Source of the DNA: Rhynchopus sp. YZ270_cl-10
Taxonomy: Eukaryota; Euglenozoa; Diplonemea; Diplonemida; Diplonemidae
NCBI GenBank assembly: GCA_964035575.1
Contig: OZ037882.1
Location: forward strand, 992,001-1,056,000
Direction: 5' to 3'
DNA length: 64,000 bases
A program made the position numbers and the translations under genes. Below are positions 12,250 through 22,340 of this stretch, piece after piece (within the stretch, counting starts at the first letter, position 1; the number at the start of each line of letters is the position of its first letter). The notes beneath the pieces were generated by a model, which had not been told where the DNA came from, made no database searches, and saw nothing but the letters and a program-made list of their open reading frames with translations.

Positions 12250-12507
12250 GAGGTGATCCAGTCTTACGCTTTTTCACACATTTTCACATGGTTTCACGGT
12301 GTCAAAAAGTGTGTACGAAAGTGAAAAAAAAACTGCTTCACGCACTCTGAGTGGATTCCTCCAGAAAAAAAACTTGGTGTTTTCACATGGTTTCACACAT
12401 TTTCACTTGGTTTCACATGTTTTCACTTCATTTCACACATTTTCACCTTGGTTTCACACGTTTTCACGGTGTGAAAAAGTGTGGAAAAGTGTGCGCTGGA
12501 TCACCTC
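12250..12507. mobile_element. Miniature inverted-repeat element, GAGGTGATCCAG ends
   Basis: A 258-bp segment with perfect 12-bp inverted ends (GAGGTGATCCAG / CTGGATCACCTC). Its interior is built of repeated ttttcacatggtttcaca units. No target duplication is clear because the flanks are T-rich. Confidence 0.75.
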
Positions 12508-12896
12508 ATTTTTGTGATATTTTTAACTCAGGGAGCATTCAACACTGGAAGATGATCAAGGAAGGCAGCCGTCACGAGAGGGTTTTTTTGCATTTCTAGT
12601 TTCATTTCTTGACACAGTCAGCTGGATGCTGTGCGATAACGATTGTGATCACAGGTGACCAAGCACACGAGAGGCTTAGGTTCATCTTATAAACGTTTTT
12701 CTTTTGTGCCCTCCTCCTAAGCCCGGTCATTGTATTTTTTTTGAGACTTTTTTGTGGGCCTTTTCATGTGTTATTTTACCTGTCCCCCTTCTCACTCCCC
12801 TTCTCAATGTTCTCCTACCTCTGGCGAATAAGAAAAAGGAAACTTCAAAAAAAAGGAAAATGCTGAACATTTCTCACCTCCCCTTTTTTTCACTCA
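12508..12896. other. Upstream region of ankyrin copy 1
   Basis: It contains the recurrent motif aggtgaccaagcacacgag then gaggcttaggttcatc (12653-12690), then a block with cccggtcattgtattttt and ctcctacctctggcgaataa. The same succession lies upstream of ankyrin copy 2 (16026-16274), and its second half lies upstream of copy 4 (27300-27480). It probably holds promoter or 5' UTR sequence, by conservation only. Confidence 0.5.
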
Positions 12897-12977
12897 CACC
12901 ACACACCTGAATAGGCAGCTGATTACACATCCCCACCCTTTCTCTTCTGCGTCTATATCCAAAAGAGGTGTCTTGTT
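12897..12977 (+). promoter_or_regulatory. 81-bp conserved leader, ankyrin copy 1
   Basis: It begins CACCACACACCTGAATAGGC and ends directly at the ATG. Five copies in this window have exactly this length. It contains a TCTATATCC stretch that could be TATA-like, or it may simply be 5' UTR. Confidence 0.55.
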
Positions 12978-14480
12978 ATGTTGAAGGGTTTTTCTATGCG
13001 ATTTGTGCGCGACAGAAGGATGATTCGGTTCGGTCGACGCTGGAACACCACACATGTGGCGAGTGAAGTGCCTGCAGCACATCATCACGCAGATGAGAAC
13101 GGGATGACTGCGTTGCACTGGGAGGCAAAGAAGGATTGTCCTGATGTGGTCAAGTCGCTCGTTGATGCAGGGGCAGACATCGAGGCAAGGAACAGCTTGG
13201 GTCGTTCACCTCTGCTTGTGGCTTGCGAGAACGGGAATTTTGCACAGGTGACGATGTTGGTCGAAGCAGGTGCGTCAGTGTGTGCCACAGACAAGAAGAA
13301 AGAGACGTGTCTTACCCTTGCAGCACATAATGGACACACCGAGACTGTGCGCTATCTTGTGGGCTTGCCAGAGGTGGACGTGGATCAACCAGGAAGGGAC
13401 CACTACACTGCGTTGCACAGTGCGGTGAGCGAAGGACACCCTGATGTGGTCAAGGTGCTCATTGATGCAGGGGCAGACATCAAGGTAACGGACCACGTGG
13501 GACGTACTCTTCTGTTCAATGCTTGTTCTAAAGGCATCCTCGGCATTGTGAAGATGTTGGTCGAAGCAGGTGCAGACTTCAGAGAGAACGGCAGTGACTC
13601 GTGTCTTACCTTTGCAGCAGATCATGGACACACCCAGACTGTGCGCTATCTTGCTGGCTTGCCGGAGGCGTTGCTCAGTGCGGCAAGAAAAGGACATTCT
13701 GATGTGGTGCAGATGCTCATTGCTGCAGGGGCAGACATGGAGGCAAAGGATCGGGACCGGGGTCGTTCGCCTCTGCACTGGGCTAGTTCTGAAGGCAAGC
13801 TCAGTACTGTGAAGCTGTTGGTCGAAGCAGGTGCGTCGATGCGTGCCACAGTCATGGATGGAGACATGTGTCTGATCCTTGCAGCACGTCATGGACACGC
13901 CGAGACTGTGCGCTATCTTGTGGGCTTGCCAGAGGTGGACGTGCAACACAGAAATGAGGACGACTTCACTGCGTTGGACAGTGCAGTCATGCGGGGACAC
14001 CCTGATGTGGTGCAGGTGCTCATTGATGCAGGGGCAGACATCAACACGGATTTTCCTCCTCTGGAGTGGTGGATCGCGTTCACGAGTATGCCTATTGAGA
14101 GGACAGGTGCAGCAACGTTGCTGCACAGGGCGGTGAACGAAGGACATACAGATGTGGTGCAGGTGCTCATTGAAGCAGGGGCAGACATCGAGGCAAAGAA
14201 CGACAAGGGATGTTCGCCTCTGCACTGGGCTTGTGAGGACGGAAGGTTAGCAATTGTGATGATGTTGGTCAAAGCAGGTGCGAAGGTGTGTGCCACAGAC
14301 AACGAAGGTAACACGTGTTTTACCATAGCGCAAAAGAATGGACACACCAACATTGTGCGCTATCTTGAGAAGTTGCGGGATGTGAAGGTGAAGCAGACAG
14401 ATAGGTTGGGCAACGCTACTGGAAGCAGCGCCGGAGCAGGGCACTGCGACACAGAAGGGTGTGGCACAACGCAAAGATGA
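12978..14480 (+). CDS. Ankyrin-repeat protein, copy 1 (500 aa)
   Basis: It starts with an Arg-rich, nearly acid-free leader (MLKGFSMRFVRDRRMIRF) identical in all five copies. It continues with about 13 ankyrin repeats in a fixed order of three types: A (TALHxAVxxGHxDVVQVLIDAGADIEAKD), B (SPLLVAxxxGxLxIVKMLVEAGAxVCATD) and C (TCLTLAAxxGHTETVRYLVGLPEVDV), so about 100 residues make one unit. The third unit is joined to the second with loss of the C/A linker, and one B repeat is replaced by unrelated sequence (NTDFPPLEWW). Relative to copy 4 the reading frame shifts by a 2-bp loss at about 14414, so the end (GSSAGAGHCDTEGCG) replaces a coiled-coil tail. Ankyrin repeats bind proteins; the partner is unknown. 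The leader could be an organelle-targeting peptide, which is inference. Confidence 0.88.
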   Translation: MLKGFSMRFVRDRRMIRFGRRWNTTHVASEVPAAHHHADENGMTALHWEAKKDCPDVVKSLVDAGADIEARNSLGRSPLLVACENGNFAQVTMLVEAGASVCATDKKKETCLTLAAHNGHTETVRYLVGLPEVDVDQPGRDHYTALHSAVSEGHPDVVKVLIDAGADIKVTDHVGRTLLFNACSKGILGIVKMLVEAGADFRENGSDSCLTFAADHGHTQTVRYLAGLPEALLSAARKGHSDVVQMLIAAGADMEAKDRDRGRSPLHWASSEGKLSTVKLLVEAGASMRATVMDGDMCLILAARHGHAETVRYLVGLPEVDVQHRNEDDFTALDSAVMRGHPDVVQVLIDAGADINTDFPPLEWWIAFTSMPIERTGAATLLHRAVNEGHTDVVQVLIEAGADIEAKNDKGCSPLHWACEDGRLAIVMMLVKAGAKVCATDNEGNTCFTIAQKNGHTNIVRYLEKLRDVKVKQTDRLGNATGSSAGAGHCDTEGCGTTQR

Positions 14481-16274
14481 AGGCAAAGGACTGTGAGAGC
14501 ACGGAGGAGGATAAGAGCGGGAATAGACGAAGCGAAGGGTCGTGTTATTCATGCTTTTGCATCAAATGCAGGTAAAAAAATATGCAAAAACCATGTTATT
14601 CAGGATGTTTCGTGGCCTCACCGTGCGTGCAGTGATTCAACCCCCACCACACCCCACCCCATCCCATTCTCCTTTGTTTCGACATTAGGTTTGCCGAAGG
14701 CCAACCACACTTTGTTTCGCCCACCTACACCCCACACATAGCCCTGGCTACTTCTGATGAACGCAGTCACAGGGCTGAATCCTGGTCAACCGAAGACTAG
14801 CCCTTTCCTGGTGGGAGACCCAAGCAAGGGACGGAACTATGTCCACGGGGACTTGCCACGCGACATTGAAGTCCTGATGGACTCAGTCTGGAAGCGACAT
14901 ATGGAATGGTGTCTTTCGGGTCTCATCATCATCAGTCGCACCAGGCGCCTGGAACGCAAGTATGCGTTGATATATACTGAGCCGTGCCTAAGGCGTACTT
15001 AAACGTAACTAATCCCGAGTACGCCTCAGGCACGCCTCAGATATATTTTCCAGATATGAGTATTTTCAGGCGTACCCGGCCTCGTTGCATTGTATGCCAT
15101 ATACCCCCCTTATTTCCTTATGGGGGTGCAGTAAAGGGGGAAATATGTGGGAAACCCCCATTTTTTGGTTTTTCGCGTGGTTGTGTGCAGGGTTTTATAC
15201 AGCCAGCACCCACCAAAACGGTAGTTTTGTGTGAGGCAGTCTTTTTTTTTGTGTGTGGAAAACTGGTGTCTTATCCAGGAATCCAGATCATCAAGATCGG
15301 GGTCAGCTTGTTTTTTTGCCCAAAAATTCAGCACTGCTGACAAGGGAAGACACTGGGAACTATAAAATGGCGCCGCAGGCGAAAAAAATTCATGGTACGG
15401 TGTAAAAATCTATCTTTTTACACCACGAGTCACTCAAAGAACCCCTTTTTGCGGAATCCCGACTCGTTTTTTGGGCTTCTTGACGACCGTGCTCTTCATG
15501 GTGGGGTCGCGTTGCTCTGGAGTCCCTTCGGTACCCCTCTTAGAGCCCTGTAAGGTAAGGTAAAAATTGCAAAAAATCCCGAAATTCTATAGTTTTTTTT
15601 TTTTTTTCGATTTTTTGTGGGATTTGGTCCCACATAAAGATACCTATATACATCACTGCCCCCCATATTCGACCATCATCCCACGATTTCCCAAAAACCG
15701 AAAAGTTAGCGTCAGGCCTGAGGTGAAGACGGATCTTATATGTCGCAATGTTTGCTCTTTTGTTGACCTATCCTGCATAGCACGTCTTTGTACTTTATCT
15801 GCTTCGAATCGACGATTTCAAAGTATGAAAAGCTATTTTTTGTTAAGTTTCTCTGTTCTTTTCTTAACTTTAGAAGTACCCTAAGAGGTGACAAAACGCA
15901 GAGAGGCTTAGGTTCAACTCATACGCCTTGTTCTTCGGTACAACTGTCACGAGAGGGCTTTTTGCATTTCGGGTTTCATTTCTTGACACAGTCAGCTGGA
16001 TGCTGTGCGATAACAATTGTGATCAAGGTGACCAAGCACACGAGAGGCTTAGGGTCATCTTATAAACGTTTCTTCTTTTCTTTTGTGCCCTCCTCCTAAG
16101 CCCGGTCATTGTATTTTTTTGAGACTTTTTTGTGCGACTTTTTTCTGTGTTATTTTACCTGTCCCCCTTCTCACTCCCCTTCTCAATGTTCTCCTACCTC
16201 TGGCGAATAAGAAAAAGGAAACTTCAAAAAAAAGGAAAATGCTGAACATTTCCCACCCCCCCTTTGTTCACTCA
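14481..16274. other. Intergenic DNA between ankyrin copies 1 and 2
   Basis: 14549-14650 matches the distal part of the 3' module of the other ankyrin copies (atgcttttgcatcaaatgca). 14700-14800 matches sequence after copy 3 (near 26210-26290). An 81-codon frame at 14757-15002 is not recognised and overlaps this repeat. Two copies of the gaggcttaggttca motif lie near 15895 and 16026, one followed by ggtacaactgtcacgagagg (15935-15957). Confidence 0.5.
14970..15046. repeat. Strong hairpin
   Basis: Arms atatatactgagccgtgcct and the inverse aggcacgcctcagatatat, with aaggcgtact/agtacgcct closing a loop of about 17 bases. Possibly a miniature element or a structured RNA; nothing else identifies it. 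Confidence 0.7.
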
Positions 16275-16355
16275 CACCACACACCTGAATAGGCAGCTGA
16301 TTACACATCCCCACCCTTTCTCTTCTGCGTCTATATCCAAAAGAGGTGTCTTGTT
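16275..16355 (+). promoter_or_regulatory. 81-bp conserved leader, ankyrin copy 2
   Basis: Essentially the same sequence and exactly the same length as the leader at 12897-12977, ending at the start codon. Confidence 0.55.
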
Positions 16356-17306
16356 ATGTTGAAGGGTTTTTCTATGCGATTTGTGCGCGACAGAAGGATG
16401 ATTCGGTTCGGTCGACGCTGGAACACCACACATGTGGCGAGTGCAGTGCCTGCAGCACATCATCACGCAGATGAGAACGGGATGACTGCGTTGCACTGGG
16501 AAGCAAAGAAAGGTTGTTCTGATGCGGTCAAGTCGCTTATTGATGCAGGGGCAGACATCGAGGCAAGGAACAGCTTGGGTCGTTCGCCTCTTTTTGTGGC
16601 TTGCGAGAACGGGAATTTTGCACAGGTGAAGATGTTGGTCGAAGCAGGTGCGTCAGTGTGTGCCACAGACCAGTGGAAGCGGACGTGTCTTACACTTGCA
16701 GCACAGCATGGACACGCTGAGACTGTGCGCTATCTTGTGGGCTTGAAGGATGCGGACATCAATAGCGAAGACAATAACTACAAAACTGCGTTGCGTAGTG
16801 CACTTCGGGGAGGACACTCTGATGCGGTGCAGGTGCTCATTGATGCAGGGGCAGACATCGAGGCAAAGGACCAGATGGGACGTTCGCCTCTGCTTGTGGC
16901 TAGTTGTGAAGGCAAGCGTACAATTGTGAAGATGTTGGTCGAAGCAGGCGCTGAGGTGTGTGTCACAGACGATAGGAGAGAGTCATGTCTTTTCCTTGCG
17001 GCTTTTTATGGACACACCGAGACTGTGTGCTATCTTGTGGGCTTGAAGGAGGTTGATGTGGATTTTGCAGCGTATGGAGGCTTCACTTCGTTGCACGGTG
17101 CCGTGGACCGACACTCCCCTGATACGGTGCAAGTGCTTATTGATGCAGGGGCAGACATCGAGGCAAAGGACTGCTGGGGTAATTCACCGGTTGAGACTGC
17201 AACCTATTTGGGGCATGGCGAGTGTGTGGAGCTGTTGGTCGAAGCAGGTGCGGAGCGCGTACTACAGACAACGAGGTTGGGACGTTTTCCTAGATACCTT
17301 GTATGA
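16356..17306 (+). CDS. Ankyrin-repeat protein, copy 2 (316 aa, short)
   Basis: It has the same Arg-rich leader and first triple unit as copy 1, then a second A-B-C unit and an A-B pair: eight ankyrin repeats in all. The last repeat (NSPVETATYLGHGECVELLVEAGAE) runs into a short unrelated end (RVLQTTRLGRFPRYLV). The motif TTRLG resembles QTxRLGN, which closes the repeat domain in copies 1, 3 and 4, so an internal deletion probably fused repeat 8 to the domain end and changed the frame. The coiled-coil tail is therefore missing. It may still encode a small ankyrin protein or be a decaying copy. Confidence 0.8.
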   Translation: MLKGFSMRFVRDRRMIRFGRRWNTTHVASAVPAAHHHADENGMTALHWEAKKGCSDAVKSLIDAGADIEARNSLGRSPLFVACENGNFAQVKMLVEAGASVCATDQWKRTCLTLAAQHGHAETVRYLVGLKDADINSEDNNYKTALRSALRGGHSDAVQVLIDAGADIEAKDQMGRSPLLVASCEGKRTIVKMLVEAGAEVCVTDDRRESCLFLAAFYGHTETVCYLVGLKEVDVDFAAYGGFTSLHGAVDRHSPDTVQVLIDAGADIEAKDCWGNSPVETATYLGHGECVELLVEAGAERVLQTTRLGRFPRYLV

Positions 17307-17485
17307 AAAAATATGGACCACAAAAATAGGTCCCGAAAAAGAATAATATTCCCAAAAGTTCCATCATTATTCTGGTCCATGTTTTTTCGAAGCAATAGTT
17401 GATCTCATCCTCGGGTACGCTAAGTTCTTCACAAAAGAACGGCAGTGTGTGACATAACGTTGCAGAAGAGCTGTGCAAGTGTATG

Positions 17486-18240
17486 AATTGAAAGAATACG
17501 AATCCAAATTGAATTTCTTGGAAGTGACGCCACCACGTTTCCGCAATTAATTGTGTGCGAAGGTGGAAAGACGTGTGTGAAGAAACCGAAAAGGGAAAGG
17601 GCGGTGTGAGGTGAACGGTATGGCCCAGGAATGGAGTCACATCATCTCCTCCTCGCCCACGAAGCGAACACTAAGCAAAGTTATGGAAATTGCGATCATG
17701 AAACGCACTGTGCCCATGTGAGGTAACAAGGAAAGTGTGATGTTACTCAAGTGACAAGCGAGAAGACGCCCCGGACATTTACTGGGGCGTTCCAGTATGT
17801 AAAATGGTAACAATACTGACATGCTAAGTAACATGCTTTTGCATCAAATGCAGGTAAAAAAATATGCAAAAACCATGTTATTCAGGATGTTTCGTGGCCT
17901 CACCGTGTGGGCAGTGATTCAACCCCCACCACACCACACCCCACACCTTCCCCTCCCATCCCATCCCATCCCCTACACCGCATGTACATTACACCACACG
18001 CACTCATAAGGACAGCTGTCCTCGGACAGGTGAGTAGCGACACCCCCTAACACACTGGAAGCAGAAGCCTCGTCCTCAGGCTCTGCGACGGGCCAGTGTC
18101 ATAACCTTTACACATTGTATGTTCAGTTCTCCCTCTCATTTGTTTGCCTCACAGGGCAGGGCTTTCTGTTGTGATCGTGCAGCCACCTTCACGTCTGAAT
18201 TGAAAGTAGTGAAATCTGTGAAGTTGTAACTAATTGAAAG
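17486..18240. repeat. Ankyrin 3' module, copy after gene 2
   Basis: About 750 bp, starting at gaattgaaagaatacgaatcc, is almost identical to 29706-30446 after ankyrin copy 4, and partly to 25850-26200 after copy 3. It includes gccccggacatttactgggg (a small stem) and tgcttttgcatcaaatgcag followed by gtaaaaa. Short frames on both strands are shared only because the DNA is shared. Probably 3' UTR plus downstream DNA copied with the gene. Confidence 0.75.
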
Positions 18241-18314
18241 CTTTATCCGTCCTATTTACCCCCTCAACACCCAGGCCTCAGCCTAACTGGGGGGTAGGCA
18301 GGCCAACACGGATT

Positions 18315-18780
18315 AGGGGTGGTGGGTCCCCCCCCCCCCCCCCCCCCCCCCCCCTCTGTACACGGTTGTACAGGGGCTGGGCCGAAGAAAAATTTTTCCA
18401 ACCAATTTTTGCCCACAAAAAATCGAAAAAAAAAATTTTTTTTTTCGATTCTCCTGTGTCTGTGCGTGCTGTGATGGGGTCATTTCGCGCTCAGAAATGA
18501 GTATTTTTGACCCAAAATACATGTGTCAGTTTTGGACTGAAAATTTCAAAAATCGTGTAAAAACTGACACATGTATTTTGGGTCAAAAATACTCATTTCT
18601 GAGCGCGAAATGACCCCATCACAGCACGCACAGACACAGGAGAATCGAAAAAAAAAATTTTTTTTTTCGATTTTTTGTGGGCAAAAATTGGTCGGAAAAA
18701 TTTTTCTTCGGCCCACCCCCTGTGTAACTGTGTACAGAGGTGGGGGGGGGGGGGGGGGGGGGGGGGGTACCACCCACCCC
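18315..18780. repeat. Fold-back element with ~218-bp arms
   Basis: Arms 18315-18533 and 18561-18780 are near-perfect inverses around a 27-bp centre. Each arm contains a C or G run of about 25, an A/T homopolymer pair near tcgatt, and the box tgtgatggggtcatttcgcg, which resembles the satellite-like box at 10.6 and 61.2 kb. It directly abuts the transposon that starts at 18781. Confidence 0.88.
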
Positions 18781-19291
18781 CACGGTGCGGTAGTCATCAA
18801 AATGACAACCTCAAGGACATGTCAAAGGACAACCCTCGGTGCGAGACAACCCCTAGGTTGTCAGTGACAACCTAAGGGTTGTCAAATGACAACCTGAGGT
18901 TGTCAAATGACAACCTATAGGTTGTCATTTGACAACCTTATGCATGTGAAATGCCTTGCAACAGCCATTTTTATTGGAAATGTGGGAGGTTGGTGGTTAC
19001 CTGTTTGATTGTTGATTGTTGTTTGCTGTCTCTGCACTGTAAAAATTTATTTAAAAAAAAAGGAGGAGATGGGGGGGTGATTTCTGTTTTTGTTGATTTC
19101 ATGATGATTTGGGTCCCTCACCCCCTTTGTAAAAATCCCGCCCATACACATATGCAGGAGTCAAGTGACTGACGTGTCTGACTAGTGCCATTGAACACTC
19201 TCTTCGGAGTCCTCTTTGGTTGCCTCTGTGTCACTGGCCTCAGCAAGAGCCTCCTCAGGAACTTCATCCTCCCCAAACACGGACATCCATG
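18781..19291 (+). repeat. Left terminal inverted repeat, transposon copy 1
   Basis: Inverse of 22210-22829 apart from small differences and the lack of the CCCCCCAA array. Its inner end is an inverted piece of the 3' coding end of the second ORF (through ggacatccatga), so the repeat extends into coding sequence at the other end. Confidence 0.9.
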
Positions 19292-19317
19292 ACAGGACAA
19301 AAAAAAAAAAAAAAATA

Positions 19318-21174
19318 ATGGGAATTGATCATGAAACAGTGCGGGTGGTGGGGAACATCATAGGTCGCAACAGAGTCCAGCTAGGACTGTCGATGCGTGA
19401 CTGCGAAGAGATCGGAAAATTGGTGAAAGCTGAGACCGGGGCGTCAATGGGCCTAGCGTACAAGACGTTGCAGCAGCGGGAGAAGCCGTTTAAGGATAAG
19501 GCAGAGGCTCAGGTAGGTGATGTGCAGAAATCGCTCTCTTTGCTTCTGAAGTATTTCCCCCTGCGACTGGGCGGTGACTTCCCGACCATTATCATCACGT
19601 GGGATGGGTATTCACCGTACAGTGCCTTCAGGTCCCAACTTGCACGGAAGAGGCTTGCAGTTGCTGCGACGAACGGGCTTGAAGCGACAAACTTTTTGAC
19701 GGTCGCTGACAAAAAAAAATCCACCTTCCACGACTGGTGGGTTTTTACCTTTCTGCCACAGCTCTCAAACGTTCAAGAGCGCATCCTCAGGAAGGGAGGC
19801 TTCGAATTTTCCCTCCTGTACTACAAAATCGGGGGAGATCATGCCGAGTTGGCAAGTCTCTTCAAAGGTGTCGGCCCCGGGGGACATAGAAGTGCGTTCT
19901 GTGCGACCGACCTGGACGACAGATTGTCTGCCCTGCACAACTGCACCCGCTTGAGCCTTCAAGAAATGGACGCCTGTGGATTCGAGTGCAGCATTGCCGG
20001 GCGATTCGAGCAACCTTGTTACACGCTAACTCCGATGCTGCATGATACCAAGGGGGTGATGCGTTTGCTCATTAAAACCATACCGGGTGCCCGCGACGTA
20101 GAAACAAAGATCCTTGGTAAGCAGGACGGCAATATGACAGGCACGCAGTCACGAACTATCCTACGCAGCCTCATTCAGGAAAATGAGGGGAGCAAACTAA
20201 TATTGTGCCAGGCCATGCAGGGCCTTTACTACTTTCGGTATAGTGACATACCAGTGAGGTTCTTCCACACACCAAACCCAAACCCGAACGAGTCGAGGCC
20301 ATGCGCAAAAGATTACTTGTTCGCATTACTGTGTTACCACCTTACCGTGTATTTGCTTGAATGGGCGAATCCAGGGGTTACGAAAAGCACGTACATGCAC
20401 TCAGTCGAACATTGGTTCGATGAAGAAGACGCACACAGAGTGACCGTGTCGGACGAACTGTTCGAGCATGCCAATGGGGAGAGGAAGCGTTGGACGGCAT
20501 GCACCTCCCCAAATACAATGGAACGCGATTTCTTGGCATTCGAAATTGAAACTAAACATGGAGTGCCGATGTCACCACTGGGCCCCCTAACGGACGCGCT
20601 TCCCGCACTTTGGGAGTTTGATACGTTGTGGCTGTGCAAATGCATAACAGTAGTAGATGAGACTTGGAAAACCGCGTGCACTAACTTGGTGCAGCGACTG
20701 CAACGTGCTGGACTGGGAAAACACATAAAACGCCGAACAGGGTGGGGGCAAAAATTCTTGTCCAACCCTGATGATGAGGGTAGGGTGAAGAAGATTTGCG
20801 TGTGTAAGGAGCCATCATGGAGGGTACCCCCTGTTGTGGAAAGCAAATCAGAACCAGAACCAGAATCAGAATCAGAGGATGCGGGCGAAGGCTATATATG
20901 CACCATCTGTACCAGACTTGGAACACAAACAAATTTCAATACCGCGCACAAGCTCTATTGTCACTACGACGCAAATCACCGCCCTTCAATTACTTGTGCA
21001 TGCAGGCAGGAATGCCCCATATGCGAACGCAATGTTTCCAAGCGAGGTTTTAGCCAGCATCTTTTGTGTAATCACTCAGAGGATATTTCCAAGAAACATT
21101 GTCCCATTTGTATGGACGTGTTTTCCTCACCGAGAGCCGTAGAAAATCATATGTACAACATGCACGGAGAGTAG
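19318..21174 (+). CDS. Putative DDE transposase with C-terminal zinc fingers (618 aa)
   Basis: The start is the first ATG after the left inverted repeat. Aligned by eye with the minus-strand ORF at 50796-52370, conserved positions are Asp96 (ITWDGYSPYSAFR), Asp174 (KIGGDHAELASLF), HRSAFC ending at Cys195, LHDTKGV around His242, and HSVEHWFDEEDA with His361, His365 and Glu370. A D-D-E triad with Cys/His residues between the second Asp and the Glu is the arrangement of CACTA/Mirage/Chapaev and RAG1 nucleases, so I infer a cut-and-paste transposase. Residues about 525-618 add three C2H2-like fingers (CTICTRLG..., CPICERNVSKRGFSQHLLCNH, CPICMDVFSSPRAVENHMYNMH) that the other copy lacks; they probably bind DNA. 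The ORF is uninterrupted. Confidence 0.75.
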   Translation: MGIDHETVRVVGNIIGRNRVQLGLSMRDCEEIGKLVKAETGASMGLAYKTLQQREKPFKDKAEAQVGDVQKSLSLLLKYFPLRLGGDFPTIIITWDGYSPYSAFRSQLARKRLAVAATNGLEATNFLTVADKKKSTFHDWWVFTFLPQLSNVQERILRKGGFEFSLLYYKIGGDHAELASLFKGVGPGGHRSAFCATDLDDRLSALHNCTRLSLQEMDACGFECSIAGRFEQPCYTLTPMLHDTKGVMRLLIKTIPGARDVETKILGKQDGNMTGTQSRTILRSLIQENEGSKLILCQAMQGLYYFRYSDIPVRFFHTPNPNPNESRPCAKDYLFALLCYHLTVYLLEWANPGVTKSTYMHSVEHWFDEEDAHRVTVSDELFEHANGERKRWTACTSPNTMERDFLAFEIETKHGVPMSPLGPLTDALPALWEFDTLWLCKCITVVDETWKTACTNLVQRLQRAGLGKHIKRRTGWGQKFLSNPDDEGRVKKICVCKEPSWRVPPVVESKSEPEPESESEDAGEGYICTICTRLGTQTNFNTAHKLYCHYDANHRPSITCACRQECPICERNVSKRGFSQHLLCNHSEDISKKHCPICMDVFSSPRAVENHMYNMHGE

Positions 21175-21406
21175 TAGCCTGTTTACATTTTGTTGTTGTT
21201 GTTGTATTTTTTGTTTGTTCAGTGTTGCCACTCTAGAATGTGCTCCACTATTTGTTTGTTTGTTTGTTTGTTTGTTTACCGCGAATCTATGCAAAGGAAT
21301 GAATCCCCCTCCCCCCCCCCCCCCCCATAGCACTCGTTTTTGTTCCATCGCAATCCCATTAGTCGCACCCTCTTTCCAGGATCCAAAAACCACACCACAT
21401 CATATC

Positions 21407-22340
21407 ATGACAAGCAAGCAGACGACGATTGCAAACGACTTTTGTACTGTTTATGTGTACAAAGCGAAGAACCCCGCCGGTGCAACCCCCTTAAGTCACC
21501 CTGCACTGAGGGCCTTGATTTCGAAATGTTTCAAGGTGGACTTCAAGTCCAATGATGGCTCAGTGGCAGCTGAACTTGGCAAAAAATTTGCCATCACACA
21601 GGCGAAGAACAGGGCAGAGGCTGATGCTGCCAAAGGTGTGTACAGCCTCCGCATCTCAGGGAACGGAGGGGGCAGTGAAGGAGACTGTGTTTGGCGGACT
21701 CGTGCTGCGGAAGTTGCCTGGGATATCGGACGCCGCAAAGAAGACGGAGGCGTACAAGCGTCTGGCGCTTGTAGTTCGGGAAGGGGCGTCGCTGGGGGAC
21801 ATGGACATGGCGTGCTTGTACACGTCCATTGTCAACGAGGGAACAGGGACAGCGGCGGCCAAGGGGGTCATCAAAAGAGGCCCCCGCGCTTCCGTATGGC
21901 CTATCATCACGGTGATGGGGGAAAAGATGACACCGGGTGGAAAAGTGCACCGAATTTTTATTGAAAACGGTTGCACCGTGTTTTGCACCGACCCGACGCT
22001 GCAGGGTCACAAGCTGAGCTTTGCGTTGAAGCGGGAGCGCCTTGCCATCGGGGCCAGCATCGGGGTGGTCGACGGTACGTATGATGTCCCCAGCACTCTG
22101 TCCCTTGATTCGACGAGGGAGACTTCCGTGATGGTGCAGGTGGGAATTACTCGTGTGGACATACCCGTGGGGGCCCCCAACGCACTCTCTGTGAAAATGG
22201 ACGGGGCATCATGGATGTCCGTGTTTGGGGAGGACGAAGTTCCTGAGGAGGCTCCTGAGGATCCTGAGGAGACTCTTGCTGAGGCCAGTGACACAGAGGC
22301 AAACAAGGAGGACTCCGAAGAGAGTGTTCAATGGCACTAG
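21407..22340 (+). pseudogene. Second ORF of transposon copy 1, frame-disrupted
   Basis: It starts at MTSKQTTIANDFCTVYVYKAKNPAG and continues in a second frame to an acidic end (EDEVPEEAPEDPEETLAEA) at 22340. The frame changes by +1 near 21660-21680, where there is a run of five G, so an indel in the run is the simplest cause; a very small intron is less likely. The N-terminus (FCTVYVYKAK..., LRALISKCF) has the same pattern as the start of the ORF at 52689-53558 (FFKLYVLPAP..., LRELIRKVF), suggesting homologous accessory proteins. I do not recognise a domain. The last ~45 codons lie in the right terminal repeat. Confidence 0.65.

Noticed and set aside
13275-14225. Long reverse frames opposite the ankyrin genes (also near 24417-25703 and 28798-29322)
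   Set aside because: Antisense shadows of the ankyrin repeats, recurring with the same period and with no domain of their own.
17637-17834. Reverse 65-codon frame conserved after several ankyrin genes
   Set aside because: Conserved only because the whole 3' module is copied; no codon-level constraint can be shown and no domain is recognised.
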